DNA of 7,818 bases from contig JAJZVE010000202.1 of NCBI GenBank assembly GCA_021845835.1, positions 1-7,818 of the forward strand, in the 5' to 3' direction. The notes beneath the pieces are model-generated. The model ran no database searches, had not been told where the DNA came from, and saw only the letters and a list, made by a program, of their open reading frames with translations. A program made the translations under genes and the position numbers. The stretch is from Pseudomonadota bacterium (GTDB lineage Bacteria; Pseudomonadota; Alphaproteobacteria; Acetobacterales; Acetobacteraceae). Positions 1 to 6,479 of this stretch are shown piece by piece (position 1 is the stretch's first letter; each line of letters begins with the position of its first letter).

Positions 1-27
1 TGGGTTCGAATCCCACTCCCTCCGCCA
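1..27 (+). tRNA. 3' end of a tRNA, probably tRNA-Ser (5' part lies outside the window)
   Basis: Only the T arm and the 3' side of the acceptor stem are present. Bases 1-15 read TGGG-TTCGAAT-CCCA, a T stem and loop whose fifth pair would be C16 with a base before the window. Bases 17-23 (TCCCTCC) are the 3' strand of the acceptor stem, G24 is the discriminator base, and CCA is encoded at 25-27. The implied 5' acceptor strand is GGAGGGA. That stem with a G discriminator fits bacterial tRNA-Ser. tRNA-Tyr can have a similar stem but normally carries an A discriminator. The anticodon is not in the window, so the isoacceptor cannot be given. No T-tract terminator follows it. Confidence 0.85.
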
Positions 28-227
28 GCAACCGCGAAAATCAAACGGTCGGGCAGGCGGCTCCGGCCAGTCCGCACATGGTCCAGAAGATCGCCCGGAC
101 GCCCTGCGGCTGCCGCCGGGGCGCGGACGGGCTGGCGGCCGCGGACGCCGTGGCCGTCGCTGCGGTCGTGCCGATCGCGGCGCGGCGCGGTCCCGCGTGC
201 TCGCCTGCGCCGGCACGACGGGGCAAG

Positions 228-249
228 GCCGGCGCGAGTGGCCGCCGGC
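228..249 (-). terminator. GC-rich hairpin directly after livF; possible weak terminator
   Basis: GCCGGCG (228-234) and CGCCGGC (243-249) form a perfect 7-bp stem with an 8-base loop, starting one base beyond the livF stop codon on the - strand. The position suits the end of the livHMGF transcript. There is no run of T residues after the stem on the - strand (only TT within CCTTGCC), so it does not meet the usual rule for an intrinsic terminator. It could instead be a 3'-end stabilising structure, or chance in GC-rich DNA. The rest of 28-250, between tRNA and livF, shows no gene with a credible ribosome binding site or recognisable product. Confidence 0.3.
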
Positions 250-250
250 G

Positions 251-949
251 TCACAGATAGAGATGCCGGACGGCGTCGCTGCCGAGCAGCTCGGCGGCGC
301 TGCCGCTGGCGACGACGCGGCCTTTCACCAGCAGGACGCCATGATGGGCGATGGCGAGCGCCGCCTCGGCGTTCTGCTCGATCAGCAGCACCGTGGTACC
401 GCGCCGGTTGATCTCGGCGACGGTGTCGAAATACTCGTCGATCAGCCGCGGCGACAGGCCGAGCGAGGGTTCGTCCATGACGACGAGCCGCGGTGAGCCG
501 ACCAGGGCGCGGGCCAGCGCAACCATCGTCTGCTCGCCGCCGGAAAGCGTGCCGGCGCGCTGGCCGAGCCGCTCCCCGATGCGGGGAAACAGGTCGAGCA
601 TCTGCTGCAGTTTCTGCGCGAAGCTGCCGCGCGCGCGCTGCGCCTCGAACCCGAGCCTGATGTTGTCCCGCACGGTGATGTCGGCAAACAGCCTGCGCCC
701 TTCGGGGACGAAACCGATGCCGAGGGCGCTCAGCGCCTCGGTGCGCAGCCCGGCGATGTTGCGGCCCATGATGCTGATCCGCCCCCTGGCGAGCGGCAGC
801 AGGCCGGTCAGGGCGCGGAACGTCGTGGTCTTGCCGGCGCCGTTGGGGCCAAGGATGCAGACGAGTTCCCCCTCACGGACGTGAAACGAAACGTCGCGCA
901 GCATGGCGACGACACCGTAGTTGGTATCGACGTTCTCAAGCCTGATCAT
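251..949 (-). CDS. livF: LivF-type ATPase of a branched-chain/polar amino acid ABC importer
   Basis: This is one of two cytoplasmic ATPases that would drive uptake through LivH and LivM. The 232-residue product matches the usual LivF length. Visible elements are A-loop Y11, Walker A GPNGAGKT (34-41), the LivF-typical VPEGRRLF segment at the Q-loop position (81-88), the ABC signature LSGGE (135-139), Walker B LVVMDEP with catalytic E160, the D-loop SLGLSP (162-167), and LLIEQN (188-193), where the H-loop histidine is Gln192. That Gln is normal for LivF. The ATG at 949 has AAAGG nine bases upstream and overlaps the end of livG by 14 bases, indicating translational coupling. It is the last gene of the operon, followed by a GC-rich hairpin. 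Assignment to the LivF family is firm; the transported substrate is unknown, since HAAT importers also carry amides, urea and aromatic compounds. Confidence 0.95.
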   Translation of the reverse strand: MIRLENVDTNYGVVAMLRDVSFHVREGELVCILGPNGAGKTTTFRALTGLLPLARGRISIMGRNIAGLRTEALSALGIGFVPEGRRLFADITVRDNIRLGFEAQRARGSFAQKLQQMLDLFPRIGERLGQRAGTLSGGEQTMVALARALVGSPRLVVMDEPSLGLSPRLIDEYFDTVAEINRRGTTVLLIEQNAEAALAIAHHGVLLVKGRVVASGSAAELLGSDAVRHLYL

Positions 950-1730
950 CCCGCCGCGCCTTTCGACCCAGATACGCCTCTTGCACGCGCGGGATGCGGC
1001 GGATTTCCTCGTAGGTGCCGTCTGCGAGTTTCTGCCCGTAGTCGAGCACCATGACGCGGTGCGGCAGCGCCGCGACCAGCCGCATGTCGTGTTCGACGAT
1101 CATCATGGCAAGCTTCGGCCGGCTGGCGCATACCGCCCGGATGTCGTCCATGAGCGCGTCCGTCTCGGCGTCGTCCATGCCCGAGGACGGCTCGTCCAGC
1201 AGCAGCACCTTCGGCTCGCTGGCAAGCGCCCGCGCGATTTCGAGCCGGCGGCGGTCCGCCTGCGGCAACTGGGATGCCGGCCGATGGCGCTGGTCATAGA
1301 GCTCGCGCGACACCGCCCTGAGCAGATCCTCGGCGACCCTCGCCGCCTGGGCCAGTTCGGCCCGCGCCCGCTTGCGGCGGAATACGGCATCGAACACGCT
1401 GGACGTGGTGTGGGTGTGCCTGCCGATGATGACGTTATCGAGCACGCTGAGATCGCCGAACAGCCGGCTCGACTGGAACGTGCGCGCGATGCCGCGCGCG
1501 ACGATGCGGTGCGCCGGCGTGCCGTTGAGGCGCTGGCCGTCCAGGCGAACTTCGCCGGACGTGGGGACGTAGAGCGCGGTGATGATGTTAAGCAGCGTCG
1601 ATTTGCCGGCGCCGTTGGGGCCGATGATGCCCAGGATCTCTCCCTCGCGCAGCGTGAAGCTGACTTCGGCCATGGCCACGAGGCCGCCGAACCGCATGGT
1701 GAGGTTCTCGCCCTCCAGGACCGTACGCAC
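936..1730 (-). CDS. livG: LivG-type ATPase of a branched-chain/polar amino acid ABC importer, with degenerate signature motif
   Basis: This is the second ATPase of the importer, expected to pair with LivF. The 264-residue product, read from GTG at 1730, has Walker A GPNGAGKS (37-44), Q-loop RTFQ (Q86), Walker B KVLLLDEP (174-181, catalytic E180), the D-loop region SSGMDD (182-187), the H-loop IVEHDM (H214) and a LivG-like C-terminus ending in EAYLG. The signature is odd: residues 155-159 read LPQAD where LivG proteins usually have L-[PSA]-Y-G-[DQ], so the glycine is Ala158. The DNA (codons ttg ccg cag gcg gac, 1268-1254) confirms this reading. The start is chosen because GAGG at 1741-1738 lies seven bases upstream and livM ends at 1733, leaving two bases between the genes. 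The frame stays open upstream to 2111, but that part only reads livM out of frame. Confidence 0.94.
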   Translation of the reverse strand: MRTVLEGENLTMRFGGLVAMAEVSFTLREGEILGIIGPNGAGKSTLLNIITALYVPTSGEVRLDGQRLNGTPAHRIVARGIARTFQSSRLFGDLSVLDNVIIGRHTHTTSSVFDAVFRRKRARAELAQAARVAEDLLRAVSRELYDQRHRPASQLPQADRRRLEIARALASEPKVLLLDEPSSGMDDAETDALMDDIRAVCASRPKLAMMIVEHDMRLVAALPHRVMVLDYGQKLADGTYEEIRRIPRVQEAYLGRKARRDDQA

Positions 1731-1732
1731 CG

Positions 1733-2908
1733 TCAGCCCTCGTAGCGCCGCAGGCGCTGGGGAAAGATCCCCTGCGGCCGGATCATCAGGAAGGCGATGA
1801 CGGTCGCGCCGAAGAACAGGATGCGGTAGTCGGAAAAGGCCCGCAGCTTCTCCGGCAGCAGCGTCAGCAGGAACGCGCCGACGATGACGCCGAGGATATT
1901 GTCCATGCCGCCCGCGATCACCATCGTCATGATCGTGACCGACACGAGGAAGGTGAAGTCGTCCGGCGAGATGAAGCCGATATAGAAGGCGTAGATCGTG
2001 CCGGCGAAACCGGCCAGGAACGAATCGACCGCGAAGGCCAGCATCTTGTACCAGGTGGTGTTGATGCCCTGGCAGCGCGCGGCGAGTTCGTCCGTCCTCA
2101 GCGCGTTCCATGCCAGGCCGATGCGCGAATTGTGCAGCCGGTCGGCGAACAGGATCGCGATCCCGACGAGCGCCGCCGACAGGTAGTAGAAATTAGCCTG
2201 CGGCGGCAGCTCGTGGCCGAATACCACAAGCGGCGCGGCGAAGGAGTGGCCGAAAAGCTGTGGCGCCGGGATGCCGACAAGCCCGTTCGGGCCGCCGGTG
2301 AATTCAAGATTATTCAGCAGCTGGTGGATGACGACGCCGAACGCGATGGTCACCAGCGCAAGGTAGCTGTCGCGCGTGCGCATGGTGGGAAGGCCGAGCA
2401 GGAAGCCGAACGCCGTGGCGACGATTGCCGCCGCCGGCAGCGCCAGCCAGAAGCTCACGTCCCAGTGGAGCGCCAGCAGGGCGGATGTGTAGGCGCCGAT
2501 GCCGTACGAGGCGCCTGTGGCGAAGTTCGGAATGTTGGCGCTGCCGAGCTGGAAGTTGAGCGCCAGCGCCAGCACGGTATAGAGCTGGGCGACCACGCAG
2601 AGATGCAGCGCGTAGGTGTTGTCCTGCAGAACGAACGGGAAGGCGAACACGATCGCCATGCCGAGCACCGTTGCTAAGGTCTGGTGCCGCGAAAACGCCG
2701 CCTCGATCCGCGCCTCGATGGCCGGCAGGCGCTGCATCGCCACGAGGGCGGCGGCGAACGCCAGCAGGAGGCCGACCACGGCGCGCCAATCGTCCGCAAG
2801 CAGGAACTGGCGCAGCATGCCCGCACCAAGGAATTCGGCGCCGGCGACGATGGCGACGGCGGCGAACGAGCGGGACGCGGCGAACGAGAGGGCGATGGAA
2901 CTGGCCAT
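1733..2908 (-). CDS. livM: LivM-type permease of a branched-chain/polar amino acid ABC importer
   Basis: This is an integral inner-membrane subunit that would form the translocation path together with LivH. Read from ATG at 2908 it has 391 residues; a GTG one codon earlier (2911) would give 392 and directly abuts the livH TGA. The ATG is preferred because the purine-rich AGAGAG (2922-2917) lies eight bases before it. Strongly hydrophobic stretches occur near residues 15-37, 43-59, 78-95, 100-120, 137-149, 152-174, 182-198, 225-232, 242-256, 288-312, 320-353 and 362-377. Family features are [16 protein letters not shown] followed by GIGAY (near 115-140), GGPNGL, the cytoplasmic coupling-loop region [14 protein letters not shown] with YKMLAF, and [17 protein letters not shown] near 330-346. 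The last has D-N where many homologues show G-S. The roughly 75-residue region before the core makes it longer than compact LivM forms, though E. coli LivM is longer still. The family assignment is firm; the substrate is not known. Confidence 0.94.
   Translation of the reverse strand: MASSIALSFAASRSFAAVAIVAGAEFLGAGMLRQFLLADDWRAVVGLLLAFAAALVAMQRLPAIEARIEAAFSRHQTLATVLGMAIVFAFPFVLQDNTYALHLCVVAQLYTVLALALNFQLGSANIPNFATGASYGIGAYTSALLALHWDVSFWLALPAAAIVATAFGFLLGLPTMRTRDSYLALVTIAFGVVIHQLLNNLEFTGGPNGLVGIPAPQLFGHSFAAPLVVFGHELPPQANFYYLSAALVGIAILFADRLHNSRIGLAWNALRTDELAARCQGINTTWYKMLAFAVDSFLAGFAGTIYAFYIGFISPDDFTFLVSVTIMTMVIAGGMDNILGVIVGAFLLTLLPEKLRAFSDYRILFFGATVIAFLMIRPQGIFPQRLRRYEG
1737..1741 (-). promoter_or_regulatory. 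Ribosome binding site that fixes the livG start
   Basis: On the - strand, GAGGG (1741-1737) sits six bases before the GTG start of livG at 1730 (seven counting from GAGG). It lies within the last codons of livM. It supports the GTG at 1730 rather than any start inside the open upstream extension. Confidence 0.6.
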
Positions 2909-2911
2909 CAC

Positions 2912-3829
2912 TCAGACTCTCTGCACCGCCGGGCGGCCCAGCAATCCCGCGGGGCGGAACACCAGCACGGCGATCACCAGCAGAAACACGAAAACCAGCC
3001 GATAGGAGGCGCCGTTGGGAACGGTCGCCTGCACGAGCGTGTCCAGGCCTGCGATCAGAAGACTGCCGATGATCGCGCCCGGCATCGAGCCGAGGCCGCC
3101 GACGACCGCGGCAGAGAAGCCGACCAGGCCAACGTCGATGCCGAAGTCGAAGCGCACCATGCCGGCATAGCTGGAGAAGAACAGTCCACCGATCGCGCCG
3201 ATGGCAGAGGCGATGAAGAACGTCGCGCGAAAGACCCGGCCCGGACTGATCGACATCAGCCGCGCCGCGTCGCGGTCCTGCGAGACGGCGCGGATATGCA
3301 GCCCGAGCCGCGTGTGGTTGAGCAAGACAAACAAAGCGGCGACCGACAGCACCGATGCGAGGATGGCAACGGCATTGAACGCCGGGATCCGCACGCCCAG
3401 GAACGCGAGATCGTTCGCCACGGGACTCGGAAAGGCGTGCGGGTTGCTGCCGTTCGGAAACAGGTGCCGGATGAGTTCGCGCAGCACGATGCCCAGTGCC
3501 ACCGTTGCGACCAGCGCCATCATGGCGGGCGCGTTGCGAAACCGCCGGATGACCAGAATGTCGAGCAGGACGCCGAGAAGGCCGGTCAGGACGATGGCGG
3601 CGAGGGCGCAGAGCGCGAAGGTTTCCGGCGACGACGTGCCTCCGAGGCTGCCACCGACCGCCTGGATCAGCGCCAGCGCAAGGAACGGCGCCAGCAACGA
3701 CACGTCTCCGTGGGAAAAATGGATGATGTTCAGCACCCCGAACAACAGGCTGAACCCGACCGCGATCAGCGCGTCGATACTGCCAAGCGTCGCCCAGTTG
3801 AGTATCTGCTGGAGGAACTGACCGTCCAT
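2912..3829 (-). CDS. livH: LivH-type permease of a branched-chain/polar amino acid ABC importer
   Basis: This is the first gene of the operon and encodes the second inner-membrane permease. At 305 residues it has the usual LivH length. The N-terminal family block runs GSIDALIAVGFSLLFGVLNI and continues into IHFSHGD (16-42), corresponding to the conserved LivH opening with the F-[AS]-HGD motif. Later come hydrophobic helices near 71-95, 102-121, 152-170, 203-221, 236-262 and 278-292, the coupling-loop region IRAVSQDRDAARLMSI (179-194) and AVVGGLGSMPGAIIGSLL near 241-258. The ATG at 3829 is preceded by GGGGAAA (3841-3835) at a suitable distance, and no better start exists upstream. Its TGA (2914-2912) touches the livM start. 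No substrate-binding protein gene lies before it, where livJ/livK-type genes are often found. Confidence 0.95.
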   Translation of the reverse strand: MDGQFLQQILNWATLGSIDALIAVGFSLLFGVLNIIHFSHGDVSLLAPFLALALIQAVGGSLGGTSSPETFALCALAAIVLTGLLGVLLDILVIRRFRNAPAMMALVATVALGIVLRELIRHLFPNGSNPHAFPSPVANDLAFLGVRIPAFNAVAILASVLSVAALFVLLNHTRLGLHIRAVSQDRDAARLMSISPGRVFRATFFIASAIGAIGGLFFSSYAGMVRFDFGIDVGLVGFSAAVVGGLGSMPGAIIGSLLIAGLDTLVQATVPNGASYRLVFVFLLVIAVLVFRPAGLLGRPAVQRV

Positions 3830-4017
3830 TGCGCTTTCCCCGGCGGCGTCTCAGCCGCCCCGTCGCATGTTCGCGCTGTTGTACTCAGGCGCGCGCACGA
3901 CACCCTCGGCCGGATGCGAGTCGCCCGTTCGGCACTTCCAGGCCGGCGCAGCACCGCATGACGGCATGGGCGCATGCGCCGCCGCGGCCGGCGGCCCCCT
4001 CCCGGATCTTCCTTCTA

Positions 4018-4038
4018 CCGGACCGGCCGGCCGGCCGG
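4018..4038. repeat. Short tandem CCGG repeat
   Basis: Four contiguous CCGG units occupy 4023-4038, with a fifth at 4018-4021 separated by one A. The tract is self-complementary and could extrude a short hairpin or be prone to slippage. It may equally be chance in GC-rich intergenic DNA. Confidence 0.5.
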
Positions 4039-4209
4039 AACGGGCCGCTCGCCGCCGGTTCGGACGGTCCGCGTGCCCGATCCGCCGCCGTCCAACAGTG
4101 ATGCGCCAGCCGGCGGCCCGCGGGGTGGCGACATCGACCCGGATCGACGCTGCATCGCCGCTCGCCACCTGCCACGCCCGATCATCCTGCGCCCGCGCCA
4201 CTGCAATGC

Positions 4210-4227
4210 TTCCGTTTTTCGGAAAAA
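4210..4227. promoter_or_regulatory. Operator-like inverted repeat, copy 1
   Basis: TTCCG (4210-4214) and CGGAA (4220-4224) are perfect inverted arms separated by TTTTT, followed by more A residues. The 18-base stretch 4210-4227 matches copy 2 (4407-4424) at all but two positions. It sits in an AT-rich island about 380 bases upstream of livH and 240 bases upstream of hyuA. Repetition of the same symmetric element in one divergent promoter region is what suggests a regulator site. The cognate protein is not in the window. Confidence 0.45.
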
Positions 4228-4359
4228 GATATCGGATTTCGAAGAATAACTTCGGCCCGATTTACCGTCAAGCCAGGCCGAACACACGGCCCGAGACCCC
4301 CGCCGCCGCTACGCCGCGTCAGTCGCCTCCGCCCGCAGCCGGTCGCGACCCTGAACGGC

Positions 4360-4388
4360 TTGACGCTAAGCTGGCCGGGAGGTAGTCT
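4360..4388 (+). promoter_or_regulatory. Candidate sigma-70 type promoter for hyuAB
   Basis: TTGACG (4360-4365, five of six matches to TTGACA) is followed after exactly 17 bases by TAGTCT (4383-4388, three of six matches to TATAAT). Transcription would begin near 4395, about 70 bases before the hyuA start and just before the palindrome at 4401-4426. The weak -10 makes this tentative. Confidence 0.35.
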
Positions 4389-4400
4389 TCAAAAAATGAC

Positions 4401-4426
4401 ATGTTTTTCCGATTTTCGGAAAACAT
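4401..4426. promoter_or_regulatory. Operator-like inverted repeat, copy 2 (extended palindrome)
   Basis: The left arm ATGTTTTTCCGA (4401-4412) and right arm TCGGAAAACAT (4416-4426) are inverted repeats with a three-base spacer TTT and one extra T in the left arm. The core, TTCCG-N5-CGGAA at 4407-4421, is the same as copy 1. It lies just after the predicted transcription start of hyuA, the position expected for a repressor site. The site is not a terminator: the predicted hairpin stem is AT-rich and it precedes the gene. The DNA-binding family cannot be named from the site alone. Confidence 0.5.
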
Positions 4427-4457
4427 ACGACGGACGTTCCAGGCACGACCGAACCCC

Positions 4458-4463
4458 GAGGGA
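4458..4463 (+). promoter_or_regulatory. Ribosome binding site that fixes the hyuA start
   Basis: GAGGGA ends three bases before the ATG at 4467 (GAGG ends five bases before). The upstream in-frame ATG at 4401 has no comparable site and lies inside the palindrome, so the ATG at 4467 is preferred. Confidence 0.65.
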
Positions 4464-4466
4464 CGG

Positions 4467-6479
4467 ATGACAAGGACTCGCTGGCGGCTGGGCGTCGATA
4501 TCGGCGGCACCTTCACGGACGTCACCGCGATCGACCCGACGAGCGGCGCAAGCGTCACCGCCAAGGTCCGCACGCGGGTCGGCGCGCCGCTTGCCAGCCT
4601 GCGCGCGGCGCTGGCGGCGGTCGGCCTCGACTGGGACGATGTCGCTGTTCTCGTGCATGGCACGACGCTCGTCACCAACGCCATCGTCGAGGACAGGCTG
4701 CCGCCGGTGGCGCTGGTGGCCACCGCGGGTTTCGCCGATGTGCTGGCGATCGGACGCCAGAACCGCCGCTCGCTTTATTCCTTGAGCCTTCCTCCGAAGC
4801 TGCCGCCGATGGTGCCGGAGTCGCTGCGTTTCGAAATCGCGGAACGCATCGGGCCGGACGGCGAGGTCAGGACGCCGCTTGACCGCGCCGACCTCGAACC
4901 GCTCGTCGAGGCCGTCCGGCGCTCCGGCGTCGCCTCCGTCGCGGTGTCGCTGCTGCACGCCTATGCCAACCCCGCCCACGAGCGGATGGTCGGCGAACGC
5001 CTCGCCGTGGCGCTGCCGCATGTGTCGCTCTCGCACCGGGTCAATCCGGAAGAGCGCGAGTATGAACGCACCAGCGCCACGGTGCTGAACGCGGCGGCGA
5101 TGCCGCTGGTCGGTGGCTATCTCGACGAACTCGACCGGGAGATCCCCAGGTCCACGCAGTTCCACCTGTTCCATTCCGCCGGCGGCATGGCCTCGACGGC
5201 GATGGTGCGCGAGCGGCCGCTCGTGCTGGCGCTTTCCGGTCCGGCGGCCGGCGTGTCGGCCGCCGGGCAGGTGGCGCGCGAGCTGGCGCTCGACAACGTG
5301 CTCACCCTCGACATGGGCGGCACCACCACCGATGTCTGCCTCATCCGCCACGGCGAGCCGGAGCGCCGCCGGGAAGCAAGCCTGGCCGACCGGCCGATCC
5401 GGCAGACCATGGTCGCGGTGCAATCGATCGGCGCCGGTGGCGGCTCCGTCGCCTATGTCGAGGCGGGCATGCTGCGGGTCGGGCCGCAAAGTGCCGGCGC
5501 CAGCCCCGGCCCGGCCTGCTACGGACTGGGCGGCACCGCGCCGACCGTGACCGACGCCAATCTGATGCTCGGCTATCTCGATGCCGCCAAGCCGCTCGCC
5601 GACGGCGTGCGGCTTGACCTGTCCCTGGCGCAGGCCGCCGTCGGGGCGCTCGCCGGGCGGCTCGGCCTGGGGCCGATCGAGACCGCGCTCGGCATCGTGC
5701 GCGTCGCCAACGCCAACATGGTGCGCGCCATCCGCCATGTGACGGTCGACCGTGGCATCGACGGCCGACGCTGCACGCTCGTCGCCTTCGGCGGCGCCGG
5801 GCCGCTGCACGCGGCAACGCTGGCGCGGGACTTCGGCATCCGCTCGGTCGTCGTGCCGGCTTTCTCCAGCGCCTATTCCGCGCTCGGCTGCGCGGTCGCC
5901 AGGCTGAGCTGCACGCAGCAGCGCACCGTGCGCATGGCGCAGCGCGCGTGGTCGGACGAGCGCATCGCCCGGCTGCGCGACACGCTGCTCGCCGACCTGA
6001 AATTCGACGCCGCGGACGGTGCGGGCGACGTCACGGTCGAGGATACCGCCCTGGTGCGCTATGTCGGGCAGAGCTACTCCGTCGAAGTGCCGTATCGCTT
6101 CCCTGCGGACGTGGCCTCGCTCACCCGCGACTTCAGGACGATCCACCAGCAGCTCTACGGTTTCTTCACCGAGGAGGACTGGGAGCTGGAAGCCATCCGC
6201 GTCACCGCCATGGTCGCGGCGCCGCCGATCACGGTGGTGCCGCCGCGGCCGCCCGATCATGCCACGCTGGCGCCGCACCGGACGACGCCGTGCTGGTTCT
6301 CCGCCGCGGCTGCGGTGCAGACGCCGCGCTATCGACGGGATGCGCTGGCGCCGCACACGCGCTTCTCCGGGCCGGCAATCGTCGAGGACGACTGGTCGAC
6401 CGTCACGCTGCCGCCCGGCGCGTCGCTCGATGTGACCGCCGGCGGCCATCTTGTCCTCAGCTTCGAGGCCACGCCATGA
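4467..6479 (+). CDS. hyuA: Hydantoinase A / 5-oxoprolinase family ATP-dependent subunit
   Basis: This is the ATP-binding subunit of a two-subunit cyclic amide hydrolase of the hydantoinase/oxoprolinase family (N-methylhydantoinase, 5-oxoprolinase and caprolactamase are characterised members). It phosphorylates or activates the ring carbonyl in the cytoplasm, using an ASKHA fold. The 670-residue product begins with the phosphate-1 motif GVDIGGTFTDV (9-19) and has VHGTTLVTNAI (63-73), the second phosphate loop LDMGGTTTDV (281-290), GAGGGS (322-327), SPGPACYG (346-353) and the adenosine-type motif AFGGAGPLHA (440-449). The C-terminal domain ends near VEDDWSTVTLPPG (639-651). The order corresponds to Hydant_A_N, Hydantoinase_A and the C-terminal domain, at normal length. 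Its TGA overlaps the hyuB ATG in ATGA. The frame opens earlier, at 4401, but without a ribosome binding site. The substrate cannot be assigned; acetone carboxylase-like subunits are related, but the hydantoinase/oxoprolinase group is the closer reading. Confidence 0.93.
   Translation: MTRTRWRLGVDIGGTFTDVTAIDPTSGASVTAKVRTRVGAPLASLRAALAAVGLDWDDVAVLVHGTTLVTNAIVEDRLPPVALVATAGFADVLAIGRQNRRSLYSLSLPPKLPPMVPESLRFEIAERIGPDGEVRTPLDRADLEPLVEAVRRSGVASVAVSLLHAYANPAHERMVGERLAVALPHVSLSHRVNPEEREYERTSATVLNAAAMPLVGGYLDELDREIPRSTQFHLFHSAGGMASTAMVRERPLVLALSGPAAGVSAAGQVARELALDNVLTLDMGGTTTDVCLIRHGEPERRREASLADRPIRQTMVAVQSIGAGGGSVAYVEAGMLRVGPQSAGASPGPACYGLGGTAPTVTDANLMLGYLDAAKPLADGVRLDLSLAQAAVGALAGRLGLGPIETALGIVRVANANMVRAIRHVTVDRGIDGRRCTLVAFGGAGPLHAATLARDFGIRSVVVPAFSSAYSALGCAVARLSCTQQRTVRMAQRAWSDERIARLRDTLLADLKFDAADGAGDVTVEDTALVRYVGQSYSVEVPYRFPADVASLTRDFRTIHQQLYGFFTEEDWELEAIRVTAMVAAPPITVVPPRPPDHATLAPHRTTPCWFSAAAAVQTPRYRRDALAPHTRFSGPAIVEDDWSTVTLPPGASLDVTAGGHLVLSFEATP

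Larger units (their letters stand above)
3830..4466. other. Long divergent intergenic region between livH and hyuA
   Basis: These 637 bases separate the divergent operons. Most is very GC-rich, with small symmetric elements: a perfect 12-base palindrome GGCGCATGCGCC at 3969-3980, a hairpin with 7-bp stem at 3978-3995, and tandem CCGG units at 4018-4038. Two AT-rich islands (about 4207-4250 and 4383-4430) stand out and carry the repeated operator-like palindromes listed separately. Several reading frames are open but none gives a recognisable protein. The best is a 116-codon - strand frame from GTG 4201 to a stop at 3851, with GGAAG seven bases upstream. Its first 35 codons are GC-rich at the third position, but later codons are not, so it is not called as a gene. 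No convincing promoter for livH was found. Confidence 0.6.

Noticed and set aside
41..260. Short open frames on both strands between the tRNA and livF
   Set aside because: They are low-complexity Ala/Arg-rich translations with no ribosome binding site and no recognisable product.
1731..2111. A 127-codon N-terminal extension of LivG
   Set aside because: It only reads livM out of frame. The GTG at 1730 has a ribosome binding site and gives the normal LivG N-terminus and length.
2684..3961. A 425-codon + strand frame opposite livH and the start of livM
   Set aside because: It is highly charged and rich in Arg, Asp, Gln and His with no domain signature, while the opposite strand encodes membrane permeases with conserved blocks.
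3969..3995. Perfect palindrome GGCGCATGCGCC and adjacent 7-bp GC hairpin upstream of livH
   Set aside because: Both are single, pure GC-type symmetries of a length expected by chance in such DNA. Neither is repeated or placed at a recognisable promoter.
4389..6449. A 686-codon open frame on the - strand opposite almost all of hyuA
   Set aside because: The translation is Arg/His/Gly/Asp-rich without recognisable motifs, as expected for the antisense of a GC-rich gene. The + strand hyuA has full family motifs from end to end.
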